Positions 6,568 through 14,219 of a DNA stretch of 64,000 bases are shown here, one piece after another. A model generated the notes under the pieces. That model saw only the letters and a list, made by a program, of their open reading frames with translations. It was not told where the DNA came from and did no database searches. Both the position numbers and the translations under genes were made by a program. The stretch's first letter is position 1. Each line of letters starts with the position of its first letter. Source of the stretch: Hydrocarboniphaga sp965279055 (lineage in GTDB: Bacteria; Pseudomonadota; Gammaproteobacteria; Nevskiales; Nevskiaceae). The DNA lies in NCBI RefSeq assembly GCF_965279055.1, contig NZ_OZ257125.1, forward strand, positions 4,216,001-4,280,000, in the 5' to 3' direction.

Positions 6568-8691
6568 TCAACCGAAGTGCCGCTTCCACTCCATCTTGAT
6601 GATCAGGCCGATGAAGTTCCACGCGGTCTTCACCTGATCCCAGAACGAGGGCTCGTAGCGCGCGCGCTCGCGGATGTACTGGCGGATCGCATCGAGTTCC
6701 TGGTCGCTGAGTTCGTCGAACTTGGGCATGCCGCGCGGCTCCAGCGCGCCGCCCTGCACGATCGCCTTGAACGCCGCGGCGTTCAGCGGCACTTGCGAGG
6801 CGCGCAGGTCCGGGGCGAAGCCGCCGGCGACCGCGGACACGCCGTGGCAGATCACGCAGCGCTGATATAGATCGCGGCCCTGCGCCACGGTCGCGTCGTC
6901 GAGCTTGATGCTGGCGTCGTCGATCGGCTTGACGAAACTCGGCGGCGGCGACGGCGGCAGGCTCGCACTGCCGTCGAGCACATAGGTCAGCAAGCGCCGC
7001 GGATGATCGCGTCCGGTCCAGCCGTGCTGCGCGCTCAGCGAGCCGAGCAGCATCTGGCTGCCGGCCCAGCCGGCGAGCACGCTGACGTACTGCTTGCCAT
7101 CGACGCTGTAGGTGATCGGCGGCGCCTGCGTGCCGACGCCCATCTGCGCGCTCCACAGCGTCTCGCCGGTGTCGGCGTCATGCGCCTTGAAGTCGCCGTC
7201 GGCGTCGCCCTGGAACACCAGGCCGCCACGCGTGCTGAGCACGCCGCCATTGGTCGCGCCGGGCGTGTCGGATCTCCAGACTTTCTTCTGCTTCACCGGG
7301 TCCCAGGCCAGCAGGAAACTGGTGCCGGCATTCTTCGGCACGTCGTCGAAGAAACCTTTCAGGCCGAGCACGTCGCTGGGCACCATGCTCCAGTTTTTGG
7401 GATCGCGGCCCTCGTCGTTGTAGTAGCCCGGCAGTTCGTGCGACGGGATATAGACGAGCTTGGTGTCCGGGCTGTACGACATCGGCTGCCAGTTGTGCGC
7501 ACCGGCCGAGCCCGGCCAGATCAGCGCCTCGCCGTCCTCGTAGCGCACGCCGGGATTTTCCACCGGCCGTCCGGTCGCCATGTCGATGTGGTCGGCCCAG
7601 GTGACCTTGCCGAATTTCTCGGCGGAGATCAGCTTGCCGGTTTCGCGGTCGATCACGTAGAAGAAGCCGTTCTTCGGCGCGTGCATCAGCACCTTGCGCG
7701 GCTTGCCGTCGATATCGACCGTGGCCAGCACGATGTCCATCGTCGAGTTGAAATCCCAGCTCTCGCCCGGCGTGGTCTGGTAGTGCCAGAGGTATTCGCC
7801 GGTGTCGGCGTCGAGCGCGACCACCGAGCACAGATACAGGTTGTCGCCGCCACCGGGCGAACGCAGCTTGTGATTCCACGGCGAGCCGTTGCCGGTGCCG
7901 ATGTAGACGCGGTTGAACTCGGGATCGTAGGTCATCGCGTTCCACGCGGTACCGCCACCGCCGTACTTCCACCACTCGCCTTTCCAGGTTTTCGCGGCGG
8001 CTTCCATCGCCTGGTTTTCGAAGCCGTCGGCCGGATTGCCGGGCACGATGTAGAAGCGCCAGTCCTGCTTGCCGGTCTCGGCGTCGTAGGCGGTGACGTA
8101 GCCGCGTACATGACCGAAGTCGGCGCCGCCGTGGCCGATGATGACCTTGCCGTTGAACACGCGTGGCGCGCCGGTGATGTAGCGGTTGTCGCCGGGCTCG
8201 GTGGTCTGGGTCTCCCATACCAGCGTGCCGGTTTTCGCGTCGAGCGCGAACAGCCGTCCGTCCTGCACGCCGGTGTACAGCTTGCCCTTCCAGTAGGTGA
8301 TGCCGCGGCTGCCCCAGGCCATGCGCATTTTCTTGCTGTCGCAATGCGGGTCGTACTTCCACAGCAGCTTGCCGCTGCGCACGTCGACCGCATGCACGAC
8401 GCTGAAGCCGGCGGCGAAGTAAATGACGCCGTCGACTTCCACCGGCGCGGTGGAAACGTTCCAGACGTCGTCCAGCTCCAGCGACCAGGCGAGCTTGAGC
8501 CGCGACACGCTCTGCCGGTTGATCTGGTCCAGCGGGCTGAACCGCTGCTCGCTGAACGTGCGGCCGTAGGCGGCCCAGTCGTCGCCATTGGCGTCGTTGG
8601 ACAGCGCGGCATTGTCGATCTCGGCCGCCTGCGCGGCGAGCATCGGCAACAACAGCATCAGCAGCACCTTGAGACGGGTCCGCAGGATCAT
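6568..8691 (-). CDS. PQQ-dependent quinohaemoprotein alcohol dehydrogenase
   Basis: This 707-residue periplasmic enzyme has a signal peptide (MILRTRLKVLLMLLLPMLAAQAA), an eight-bladed PQQ propeller (DWAAYGRTFSEQRFSPLDQI, then GKLLWKYDP, QDGRLFALDAKTG, SWDFNSTMDIVLA, WQPMSYSPDTKLVYIP) and a fused C-terminal cytochrome c domain with CVICH near residue 614 and a probable axial Met in RGMPKF. Type II quinohaemoproteins oxidise alcohols or aldehydes and pass electrons through haem c to the respiratory chain. The vicinal Cys-Cys pair typical of methanol/ethanol dehydrogenases is not seen; the corresponding stretch reads HCDSKKMRMAWGSRG. The start follows AGGGG by about ten bases. It may supply the first oxidation of a hydroxylated substrate. 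Confidence 0.93.
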   Translation of the reverse strand: MILRTRLKVLLMLLLPMLAAQAAEIDNAALSNDANGDDWAAYGRTFSEQRFSPLDQINRQSVSRLKLAWSLELDDVWNVSTAPVEVDGVIYFAAGFSVVHAVDVRSGKLLWKYDPHCDSKKMRMAWGSRGITYWKGKLYTGVQDGRLFALDAKTGTLVWETQTTEPGDNRYITGAPRVFNGKVIIGHGGADFGHVRGYVTAYDAETGKQDWRFYIVPGNPADGFENQAMEAAAKTWKGEWWKYGGGGTAWNAMTYDPEFNRVYIGTGNGSPWNHKLRSPGGGDNLYLCSVVALDADTGEYLWHYQTTPGESWDFNSTMDIVLATVDIDGKPRKVLMHAPKNGFFYVIDRETGKLISAEKFGKVTWADHIDMATGRPVENPGVRYEDGEALIWPGSAGAHNWQPMSYSPDTKLVYIPSHELPGYYNDEGRDPKNWSMVPSDVLGLKGFFDDVPKNAGTSFLLAWDPVKQKKVWRSDTPGATNGGVLSTRGGLVFQGDADGDFKAHDADTGETLWSAQMGVGTQAPPITYSVDGKQYVSVLAGWAGSQMLLGSLSAQHGWTGRDHPRRLLTYVLDGSASLPPSPPPSFVKPIDDASIKLDDATVAQGRDLYQRCVICHGVSAVAGGFAPDLRASQVPLNAAAFKAIVQGGALEPRGMPKFDELSDQELDAIRQYIRERARYEPSFWDQVKTAWNFIGLIIKMEWKRHFG

Positions 8692-8778
8692 CTTGGTGTT
8701 CCCCTGGTTATCGGCGAGGGTTATCGCCCAAGCGCGCGGGGCTGTCCTGCTGCAAAGGGGTGATGGCTCGATCCGCAG

Positions 8779-8850
8779 CCTGTAGGAGCGGACCCCGTCC
8801 GCGACTGTGCCGGTGGGGCCTCGGTCGCGGACAGGGTCCGCTCCTACAGG
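8779..8850. repeat. Inverted repeat, family D (TGTAGGAGCGG type)
   Basis: A 26-base arm starting CCTGTAGGAGCGGACCCCGT has its near-perfect complement ending at 8850, with about 20 bases between. It sits between divergent genes (PQQ dehydrogenase and hydrolase). This GTAGGAGCGG...CCGCTCCTAC type is common in pseudomonad and xanthomonad intergenic regions. A degenerate half copy is at 52130-52162. Confidence 0.85.
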
Positions 8851-8925
8851 TGCAGCTACACCGGGTGGGTTCTTCGGCAACCGCCGGGCGTACGATCGCC
8901 GCCACAACGAGACCAGGAGAACCCC

Positions 8926-9711
8926 ATGCCCCACGCCACGATCAACGGCCAGCAGCTGTACTTCGAAGACACCGGCGGCAGTGGCCAGGCCATCATCCTC
9001 AGTCACGGCTTCCTGATGGACCACGAGATGTTCGCGGCACAGGTCGCGGCGCTGGCGCCGACGTACCGGGTGATCAGCTGGGACCAGCGCGGCTTCGGCC
9101 GCACCGTGTCGGACGGCGCGGCCTTCAGCTACTGGGATTCGGCGCGCGACGCGCTCGCGCTGCTCGATCATCTGCATATCGAGCGCGCGGTCCTGGGTGG
9201 CATGTCGCAGGGCGGTTACCTGTCGCTGCGCGCGGCCTTGCTGGCGCCGCAGCGCGTGCAGGCGCTGGTGCTGATCGACACCCAGGCCGGCGCCGAGGCG
9301 GCGGACAAGCGCGGCGCCTATCGCCAGCTGCTGGAGGGCTGGGCGCAGCACGGGCTGTCCGACGAGGTCGCCGCGATCATCGCGCAGATCATCATCGACA
9401 GCCCGGCGCACAACGCGCCGTGGATCGCCAAGTGGAAGGCGCTTGCGGACGCGAGCCGGCTGATCGCACCGAGCAACTGCCTGCTCGATCGCGACGACAT
9501 CGTCGCGCGGCTGCCGGAGATCACCGCGCCGGCGCTGGTGATACACGGCACGCGCGACCATGCGATCGAGATGGATCGCGCCGAAACCCTGTGCCGCGGC
9601 CTGGCCGATTGCCGCGGCCTGCTGCGTGTCGAAGGCGCGGGTCACGCCGCCAATCTGACCCATCCGGAACAGGTCAATCCCGCGCTGCTGGGTTTCCTGC
9701 AGTCGCTGTAG
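8926..9711 (+). CDS. Alpha/beta-hydrolase
   Basis: This 261-residue hydrolase has the fold's main landmarks: the oxyanion segment ILSHGFLMDHEMF, the WDQRGFGRT loop, the nucleophile elbow GMSQGG (Ser near residue 93), an acid in VIHGTRDHAIEMDRA and the catalytic His in EGAGHAANLTHPE. It could act on an ester, lactone, enol-lactone or carbon-carbon bond; sequence alone does not decide. The start follows AGGAG at a good distance. It is transcribed divergently from the PQQ dehydrogenase and may hydrolyse a product of the catabolic genes to the right. Confidence 0.9.
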   Translation: MPHATINGQQLYFEDTGGSGQAIILSHGFLMDHEMFAAQVAALAPTYRVISWDQRGFGRTVSDGAAFSYWDSARDALALLDHLHIERAVLGGMSQGGYLSLRAALLAPQRVQALVLIDTQAGAEAADKRGAYRQLLEGWAQHGLSDEVAAIIAQIIIDSPAHNAPWIAKWKALADASRLIAPSNCLLDRDDIVARLPEITAPALVIHGTRDHAIEMDRAETLCRGLADCRGLLRVEGAGHAANLTHPEQVNPALLGFLQSL

Positions 9712-9904
9712 GGCCGCGGCCATCGGCCTGGCGCCGGGTGGGGGCGCCATCCGTGTTACCCTGGGCCACAGGGATCCCCGTTTTCCAGCATGGCGACACC
9801 CGTGCGGCGCCTGCCGCCAAACCCGTCGCCGTCTCCCTGCCCCACCGCCGCAACGCTCGCGTTGCCCGGCGCTGCTCACAGGCAACACAACGGACACCCT
9901 GCCC

Positions 9905-10309
9905 ATGGCCATGAAACCCTTCGCCGTCGATCAGCGCCAGCGCGAGCTGCGCCAGCGCTCCTATCTGGCGGTACCGACCCTGGGCAAGCAGTTCCCGAAA
10001 GTCGAGGAAATCTCGATCGAACTGCGCTTTATCGACCCCGACAAGAAACTGCATCTGTCGCCGTACAAGCGCATTTTCGCCAACGGCATGCAGGCTTTCT
10101 TCGACTTCCAGTGCCCGATCAAGGAATGCACCGGCGGCGGCTTCAATCCGACGTCCGAGATCACCAAGGCGCTGGGCAAAAGTACCGCCGTGCACAAGGG
10201 CACGATGATCTGCGGCGGCAAGCGCGACCGCGGTGATGCCGGCAAGAGCTGCGAGCTGGAGCTGCAGTACCAGGTGGTCGCGGTCGAGAAGCAGCACGCC
10301 GACAGCTGA
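9905..10309 (+). CDS. Small conserved-looking protein with paired cysteines, function unknown
   Basis: The 134-residue product is soluble, with no signal peptide or membrane segment. Its centre carries CPIKEC, followed by CGGGF-like TGGGFNPTSEITKAL, then MICGGKRDRG and SCELELQYQV. Four Cys residues in two groups could bind a metal or form a redox centre, but no named domain is recognised. Codon use is like that of the neighbours. Two nearby ATGs exist (9905 and 9911), neither with a strong ribosome-binding site. It precedes a TetR regulator on the same strand. Confidence 0.65.
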   Translation: MAMKPFAVDQRQRELRQRSYLAVPTLGKQFPKVEEISIELRFIDPDKKLHLSPYKRIFANGMQAFFDFQCPIKECTGGGFNPTSEITKALGKSTAVHKGTMICGGKRDRGDAGKSCELELQYQVVAVEKQHADS

Positions 10310-10349
10310 TGTCACCGGGCTGCTGAGACCTGGCGCTACGGACAGCCGC

Positions 10350-10372
10350 AGCGGCTTCCGCTAAGCTTTTTT
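10350..10372 (+). terminator. Candidate intrinsic terminator
   Basis: AGCGG-CTT-CCGCT forms a 5-bp stem, followed four bases later by TTTTTT. It lies 40 bases after the small unknown gene and before the TetR gene. The stem is short, so confidence is low. Confidence 0.4.
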
Positions 10373-10427
10373 GCAGCCGCGCTCCGGCAAGGGCGCCAGC
10401 AAAAACTCAACAGCCGGGTTCTTATCG

Positions 10428-11165
10428 ATGAAGGGAAGTTCCGTCCGACCGTCTGCTGGCCGCTCGCTCAAGACGGCGCCCAAAACCCGGTCGAAAGCAG
10501 CGCCTGCGAGCGCCGACATCGGCCTGCAGGCGCGAAAAAGCCAGGCCACGCAGCGGGCGGTGCTGGAGGCGACGATCCGCTGCCTGGTCGAGCACGGCTA
10601 CACCAACACCACGATGGAGAGCATCGCCAAGAGCGCGCGCATTTCACGCGGCGCGATCATGCATCACTACGCCTCGCGCGCCGACGTCATCGCCTGCACC
10701 GCGGACTACCTGGCGACCCTGCGGCTGGACGAGTTCAGCAAGGGTGTCTGCGCGAAGGTGGCTCAGGAAGTCGGTGTTCAGGCGCCGACTTTGCACAGCT
10801 TCCGCCGCTCGGCCGAACTGGTGATGCAGTACTACGAACGGCCCTCGTTCACCGCGCTGCACGAGCTGCTGGTGGCGGCGCGCACCGATCGCAGCATCGC
10901 GCCGCTGATGAAAAGGATAGAAAAGCGCATCAACCGACAGATGCTCAGCCTGGTGGTGGAATACCTGCCGTACTGGGAAAACCTGCCGGCGACCGAGTCG
11001 GTGCTGGTCGACCTGCTGCACTTCCTGTCACGAGGCGTGGCGATGAGCCAGACCAACAAGCTCGAGCGCGAGCGCCAGCATGCCCTGCTCGATCTGCTCG
11101 CCACGGTCGCCTATGAGCGCTTCCAGGCCGACAGCCAGAACAGCCGGGGACGCGCGGCCGGCTGA
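10428..11165 (+). CDS. TetR-family transcriptional regulator
   Basis: This 245-residue protein has a basic, Ala/Ser/Lys-rich N-terminal tail of about 40 residues and then a typical TetR DNA-binding domain (QRAVLEATIRCLVEHGYTNT, ESIAKSARISRGAIMHHYAS; recognition helix near residues 72-82). A helical ligand-binding domain follows. It starts at the first ATG; a longer frame would need TTG. It directly precedes the two-subunit CoA-transferase genes and is the only TetR gene in the window, so it is the prime candidate to bind the 16-bp palindromes found at 16891, 21824 and other places. A weak 10-of-16 match (10407-10422) overlaps its own ribosome-binding region. Confidence 0.9.
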   Translation: MKGSSVRPSAGRSLKTAPKTRSKAAPASADIGLQARKSQATQRAVLEATIRCLVEHGYTNTTMESIAKSARISRGAIMHHYASRADVIACTADYLATLRLDEFSKGVCAKVAQEVGVQAPTLHSFRRSAELVMQYYERPSFTALHELLVAARTDRSIAPLMKRIEKRINRQMLSLVVEYLPYWENLPATESVLVDLLHFLSRGVAMSQTNKLERERQHALLDLLATVAYERFQADSQNSRGRAAG

Positions 11166-11245
11166 GCATCGTGGCTCGCGGCGCTTCATAATGTCGCGGG
11201 GCCATAACGGTCGCGACACGAGATCGCAGTGAGGAGCCACCCGCA

Positions 11246-11980
11246 ATGAAGTCGAAGATTTACCCAGACGCCGCCAGCGCCATGGCCGGCGCGGTGAGCG
11301 ATGGCATGACCATCATGTCCGGCGGCTTCGGCCTGTGCGGCATTCCGGAGAACCTGATCACCGCGCTGCGTGATACCGGGGCCAAGAACCTGACCGTGAT
11401 CGGCAACAACGTCGGCGCCGATCACCACGGCATGTGGGCGGTGCTCGCCAACGGCCAGATCAGGAAGGTGCTGGCGTCCTACGTCGGCGAGAACAAGATC
11501 CTCGAGCAGCTCTACATGAGCGGCGGCGTCGAGATCGAGTTCAATCCGCAGGGCACGCTCGCGGAGCGCATCCGCGCCGGCGGCGCCGGCATTCCGGCGT
11601 TCTACACGCGCACCGGCTACGGCACCGCGGTCGCCGAAGGCAAGGAGACGCGGCAGTTCAACGGCGAGTGGTATGTGATGGAGACCGGCCTGGTCGCCGA
11701 CGTGTCGCTGGTCAAAGCCTGGAAGGCCGACACCGAAGGCAACCTGGTGTATCGCAAGACCGCGCGCAACTTCAATCCGATGATCGCCACCGCCGGCAAG
11801 CTGACCTTGGTGGAAGTCGAGGAGATCGTCGAAGTCGGCGAGCTGGATTCCGACCAGATCCACACGCCGGGCATTTACGTGGACCGCGTGTTCGTCGGCC
11901 AGAACTACGTCAAGCACATCGAGCGCCTGACCACCCGCAAACGCGAAGCCGGCAGCGCTGCCGCCGGTTCGGAGATCTGA
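11246..11980 (+). CDS. 3-oxoacid/acyl CoA-transferase, subunit A
   Basis: This 244-residue subunit of a class I CoA transferase has the conserved segments MSGGFGLCGIPENLI, TVIGNNVGADHHGMW and the Gly-rich IRAGGAGIPAFYTRTGYGT. Family members move CoA between succinyl-CoA or acetyl-CoA and a 3-oxoacid; pcaI, scoA and atoD are relatives, and the exact acid cannot be read from the sequence. GAGGAG lies nine bases upstream of the ATG. Subunit B begins one base after its stop, so both are translated from one message in equal amounts. Confidence 0.93.
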   Translation: MKSKIYPDAASAMAGAVSDGMTIMSGGFGLCGIPENLITALRDTGAKNLTVIGNNVGADHHGMWAVLANGQIRKVLASYVGENKILEQLYMSGGVEIEFNPQGTLAERIRAGGAGIPAFYTRTGYGTAVAEGKETRQFNGEWYVMETGLVADVSLVKAWKADTEGNLVYRKTARNFNPMIATAGKLTLVEVEEIVEVGELDSDQIHTPGIYVDRVFVGQNYVKHIERLTTRKREAGSAAAGSEI

Positions 11981-11981
11981 C

Positions 11982-12620
11982 ATGGCCTGGACCCGCGACG
12001 AAATGGCGCTGCGCGCCGCGCGTGAACTGCAGGATGGCTTCTACGTCAACCTCGGCATCGGCATCCCGACGCTGGTCGCGAACATGATTCCGGCCGGCAT
12101 GAAGGTCACGCTGCAAAGCGAGAACGGCATGCTCGGCATGGGGCCGTTCCCGTATGAAGGCGAAGCCGATCCGGACCTGATCAACGCCGGCAAGCAGACG
12201 ATTACCGAACTGCCGCAGACCAGCTACTTCTCCAGCGCCGACAGCTTCGCGATGATCCGCGGCGGCCACATCAACCTGTCGATTCTCGGCGGCATGCAGG
12301 TCGCGGCCAACGGCGATCTGGCCAACTGGATGGTGCCCGGCAAGATGATCAAGGGCATGGGCGGCGCGATGGACCTGGTCGCCGGCGTCAAGCGCGTGGT
12401 CGTGGTGATGGACCACTGCGAGAAGAGCGGCGCATCGAAGTTCAAGCAAGCTTGCGATCTGCCGCTGACCGGCAAGGGCGTGGTCGATCTGCTGATCACC
12501 GATCTCGGTGTGTTCGAGATCGATCGCAGCGGCGCCAAGCCGCCGAAACTGCTGGAGCTGGCCAGCGGCGTCACCATCGACGAGCTGCGCAGCAAGACCG
12601 AGGCGGAGTTCGTCGCTTAG
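11982..12620 (+). CDS. 3-oxoacid/acyl CoA-transferase, subunit B
   Basis: This 212-residue catalytic subunit contains the GIGIPTLVANMIP segment and the SENGMLGMGP active-site motif, in which Glu47 should form the enzyme-CoA thioester. It ends with TIDELRSKTEAEF, typical of the family. It is coupled to subunit A. The pair lies next to a TetR regulator and a convergent SCP-x-like thiolase, fitting a role in the last steps of acid catabolism: CoA transfer to a 3-oxoacid, then thiolysis. Confidence 0.94.
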   Translation: MAWTRDEMALRAARELQDGFYVNLGIGIPTLVANMIPAGMKVTLQSENGMLGMGPFPYEGEADPDLINAGKQTITELPQTSYFSSADSFAMIRGGHINLSILGGMQVAANGDLANWMVPGKMIKGMGGAMDLVAGVKRVVVVMDHCEKSGASKFKQACDLPLTGKGVVDLLITDLGVFEIDRSGAKPPKLLELASGVTIDELRSKTEAEFVA

Positions 12621-12625
12621 GCTTA

Positions 12626-12742
12626 CCCTCTCCCTCCGGGAGAGGGTGGCGCGCAGCGCCGGGTGAGGGCCCCGCAGTCACAACGTAGCTCCGCCGCGCC
12701 GGAGAGGCCCTCACCCCTGCCCCTCTCCCGGCGGGAGAGGGG
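12626..12742. repeat. Inverted repeat, family B (CCCTCTCCC type)
   Basis: Outer arms CCCTCTCCCTCCGGGAGAGG and CCCTCTCCCGGCGGGAGAGG each form their own hairpin. Inner GGGTGAGGGCC and GGCCCTCACC also pair, giving a compound stem. It fills the space between the convergent CoA-transferase and thiolase genes and may act as a two-way terminator. Other copies: 15661-15757, 29790-29904, 34347-34473. Confidence 0.85.
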
Positions 12743-12749
12743 TTCGGGC

Positions 12750-13934
12750 TTACTGGCTGCGATACACCGTCACCACGCAGGCGCCGCCCAGCCCGAGGTT
12801 GTGCTGCAGCGCCACCTTCGCGCCTTCGACCTGGCGCTTGCCGACCGTGCCGCGCAGCTGGTTGACCAGCTCGGTGCACTGCGCCAGGCCGGTCGCACCC
12901 AGCGGATGGCCTTTCGACAGCAGGCCGCCGGACGGATTGGTCACGTAGCGGCCGCCGTAGGTGTTGTCGCCGTCGTTGACGAACTTTTCGGCGCCGCCCT
13001 CGGGACATAGGCCCAGCGCTTCGTAGCTGATCAGCTCGTTGTGCGCGAAGCAGTCGTGCAGCTCGACCACGTCGACATCTTCGGCGCCGATACCCGCGGC
13101 CTCGTAAGCCTGGCGCGCGGCCTCCTTGGCCATGCCGAAGCCGACGACTTCGCGCATGTCGCGCGCGTCGAAAGTCTGATGGGTGTCGGTGGTCATCGCC
13201 TGTCCGGCGATGTAGACACCGGCATTCAGATCGTTGCGCCGGGCGAATTCTTCGCTGCACAGCACCGCCGCGGCGGCGCCGCAGGTCGGCGGGCAGGCCA
13301 TCAGCCGCGTCATCACGCCGGGCCACATCGTCGGCGCCGCCATCACCTCCTCGGTGGTGACCGGCTTGCGGAACAGCGCCATCGGATTGTGCTCGGCATG
13401 CAAGCTCGCCTTCGAGCGGATTTTCGCGAAGGTCTCAAGCTTGGTGCCGTACTGCTGCATGTGCGCCAGGCCGGCGCCACCGAAGAAGCGCAGCGCCAGC
13501 GGTACCTCGGCGTTGCCGACCAGTTCGTCGGCGGCGGCGTCGAAGCGCTCGAACGGGCTCGGCCGGTCGCCGAACGCGGTCTTCAGCGCGCCCGGCGTCA
13601 TCTGCTCGAAGCCCAGCGCCAGCACGCATTCGGCGGCGCCGCTGGCGATGGCCTGGCGCGCCAGGAACAGCGCGGTCGAGCCGGTCGAGCAATTGTTGTT
13701 GACGTTGATCACCGGGATGCCGGTCATGCCGACTTCGTACAGCGCGCGCTGGCCGGCGGTTGAATCACCGTAGACATAGCCGACGTAGGCCTGCTGGATG
13801 CGCTCGTAGCCGATGCCGGCATCGGCCAGCGCCGCATGCGTCGCCGCCGCGGCCATCGCCGGGTAGGGCTCGTTGGAGCCCGGCTTGACGAACGGGATCA
13901 TGCCGACACCGGAGACGAAGACTTTACGGTTCAT
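12750..13934 (-). CDS. SCP-x-like thiolase (lipid-transfer-protein type)
   Basis: This 394-residue protein has the thiolase fold with the nucleophilic Cys in NNNCSTGS (Cys82), then HDCFAHNEL, and the C-terminal GHPLGATGLAQ. The N-terminus, MNRKVFVSGVGMIPFVKPG, and the overall length match the SCP-x/lipid-transfer group rather than FadA. Relatives cleave 3-oxoacyl-CoA with branched or steroid-type side chains, or act as aldolases with partner proteins; no DUF35-type partner gene is seen next to it. The start follows GGAAG at a good distance. It converges on the CoA-transferase pair. Confidence 0.9.
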   Translation of the reverse strand: MNRKVFVSGVGMIPFVKPGSNEPYPAMAAAATHAALADAGIGYERIQQAYVGYVYGDSTAGQRALYEVGMTGIPVINVNNNCSTGSTALFLARQAIASGAAECVLALGFEQMTPGALKTAFGDRPSPFERFDAAADELVGNAEVPLALRFFGGAGLAHMQQYGTKLETFAKIRSKASLHAEHNPMALFRKPVTTEEVMAAPTMWPGVMTRLMACPPTCGAAAAVLCSEEFARRNDLNAGVYIAGQAMTTDTHQTFDARDMREVVGFGMAKEAARQAYEAAGIGAEDVDVVELHDCFAHNELISYEALGLCPEGGAEKFVNDGDNTYGGRYVTNPSGGLLSKGHPLGATGLAQCTELVNQLRGTVGKRQVEGAKVALQHNLGLGGACVVTVYRSQ

Positions 13935-14080
13935 TGCGGTTTCTTCCGTGCTGATGCGTGATGGGAGTGCCGGCGGCCGGCCAGGCGCAGCAGCCTGCCA
14001 CCATCGCCGATGCGACTCAAGCGCGCGGCGCCGACCGCCATTATGAACGCCAGCGTTGATCAGCAGCGATTTTTGGCGTC

Positions 14081-14096
14081 TTCAGTCATTACTGAA
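14081..14096. promoter_or_regulatory. Perfect inverted repeat, candidate operator
   Basis: TTCAGT-CATT-ACTGAA is a 6-bp perfect dyad in the 285-base region between the divergent thiolase (start 13934) and succinate-semialdehyde dehydrogenase (start 14220) genes. It could bind a dimeric repressor controlling both. It does not resemble the palindrome at 16891, so a different regulator is likely. Confidence 0.5.
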
Positions 14097-14219
14097 AAAG
14101 CGGCGCGCCTTGAATTCACCGCTCGCCTCGCCTAGCGTAACGAACCCGGCAGGCCGCGATTTCAGCCGGTAAAATGACCGCTGCCGGCACACGTCCGGCG
14201 GCCGCTAGGAGATGCAGGC

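Noticed and set aside
6568..9912. 1114-residue minus-strand frame extending the PQQ dehydrogenase
   Set aside because: The first 400 residues are an Arg/Ala-rich antisense reading of the hydrolase region; signal peptide and ribosome-binding site place the real start at 8691.
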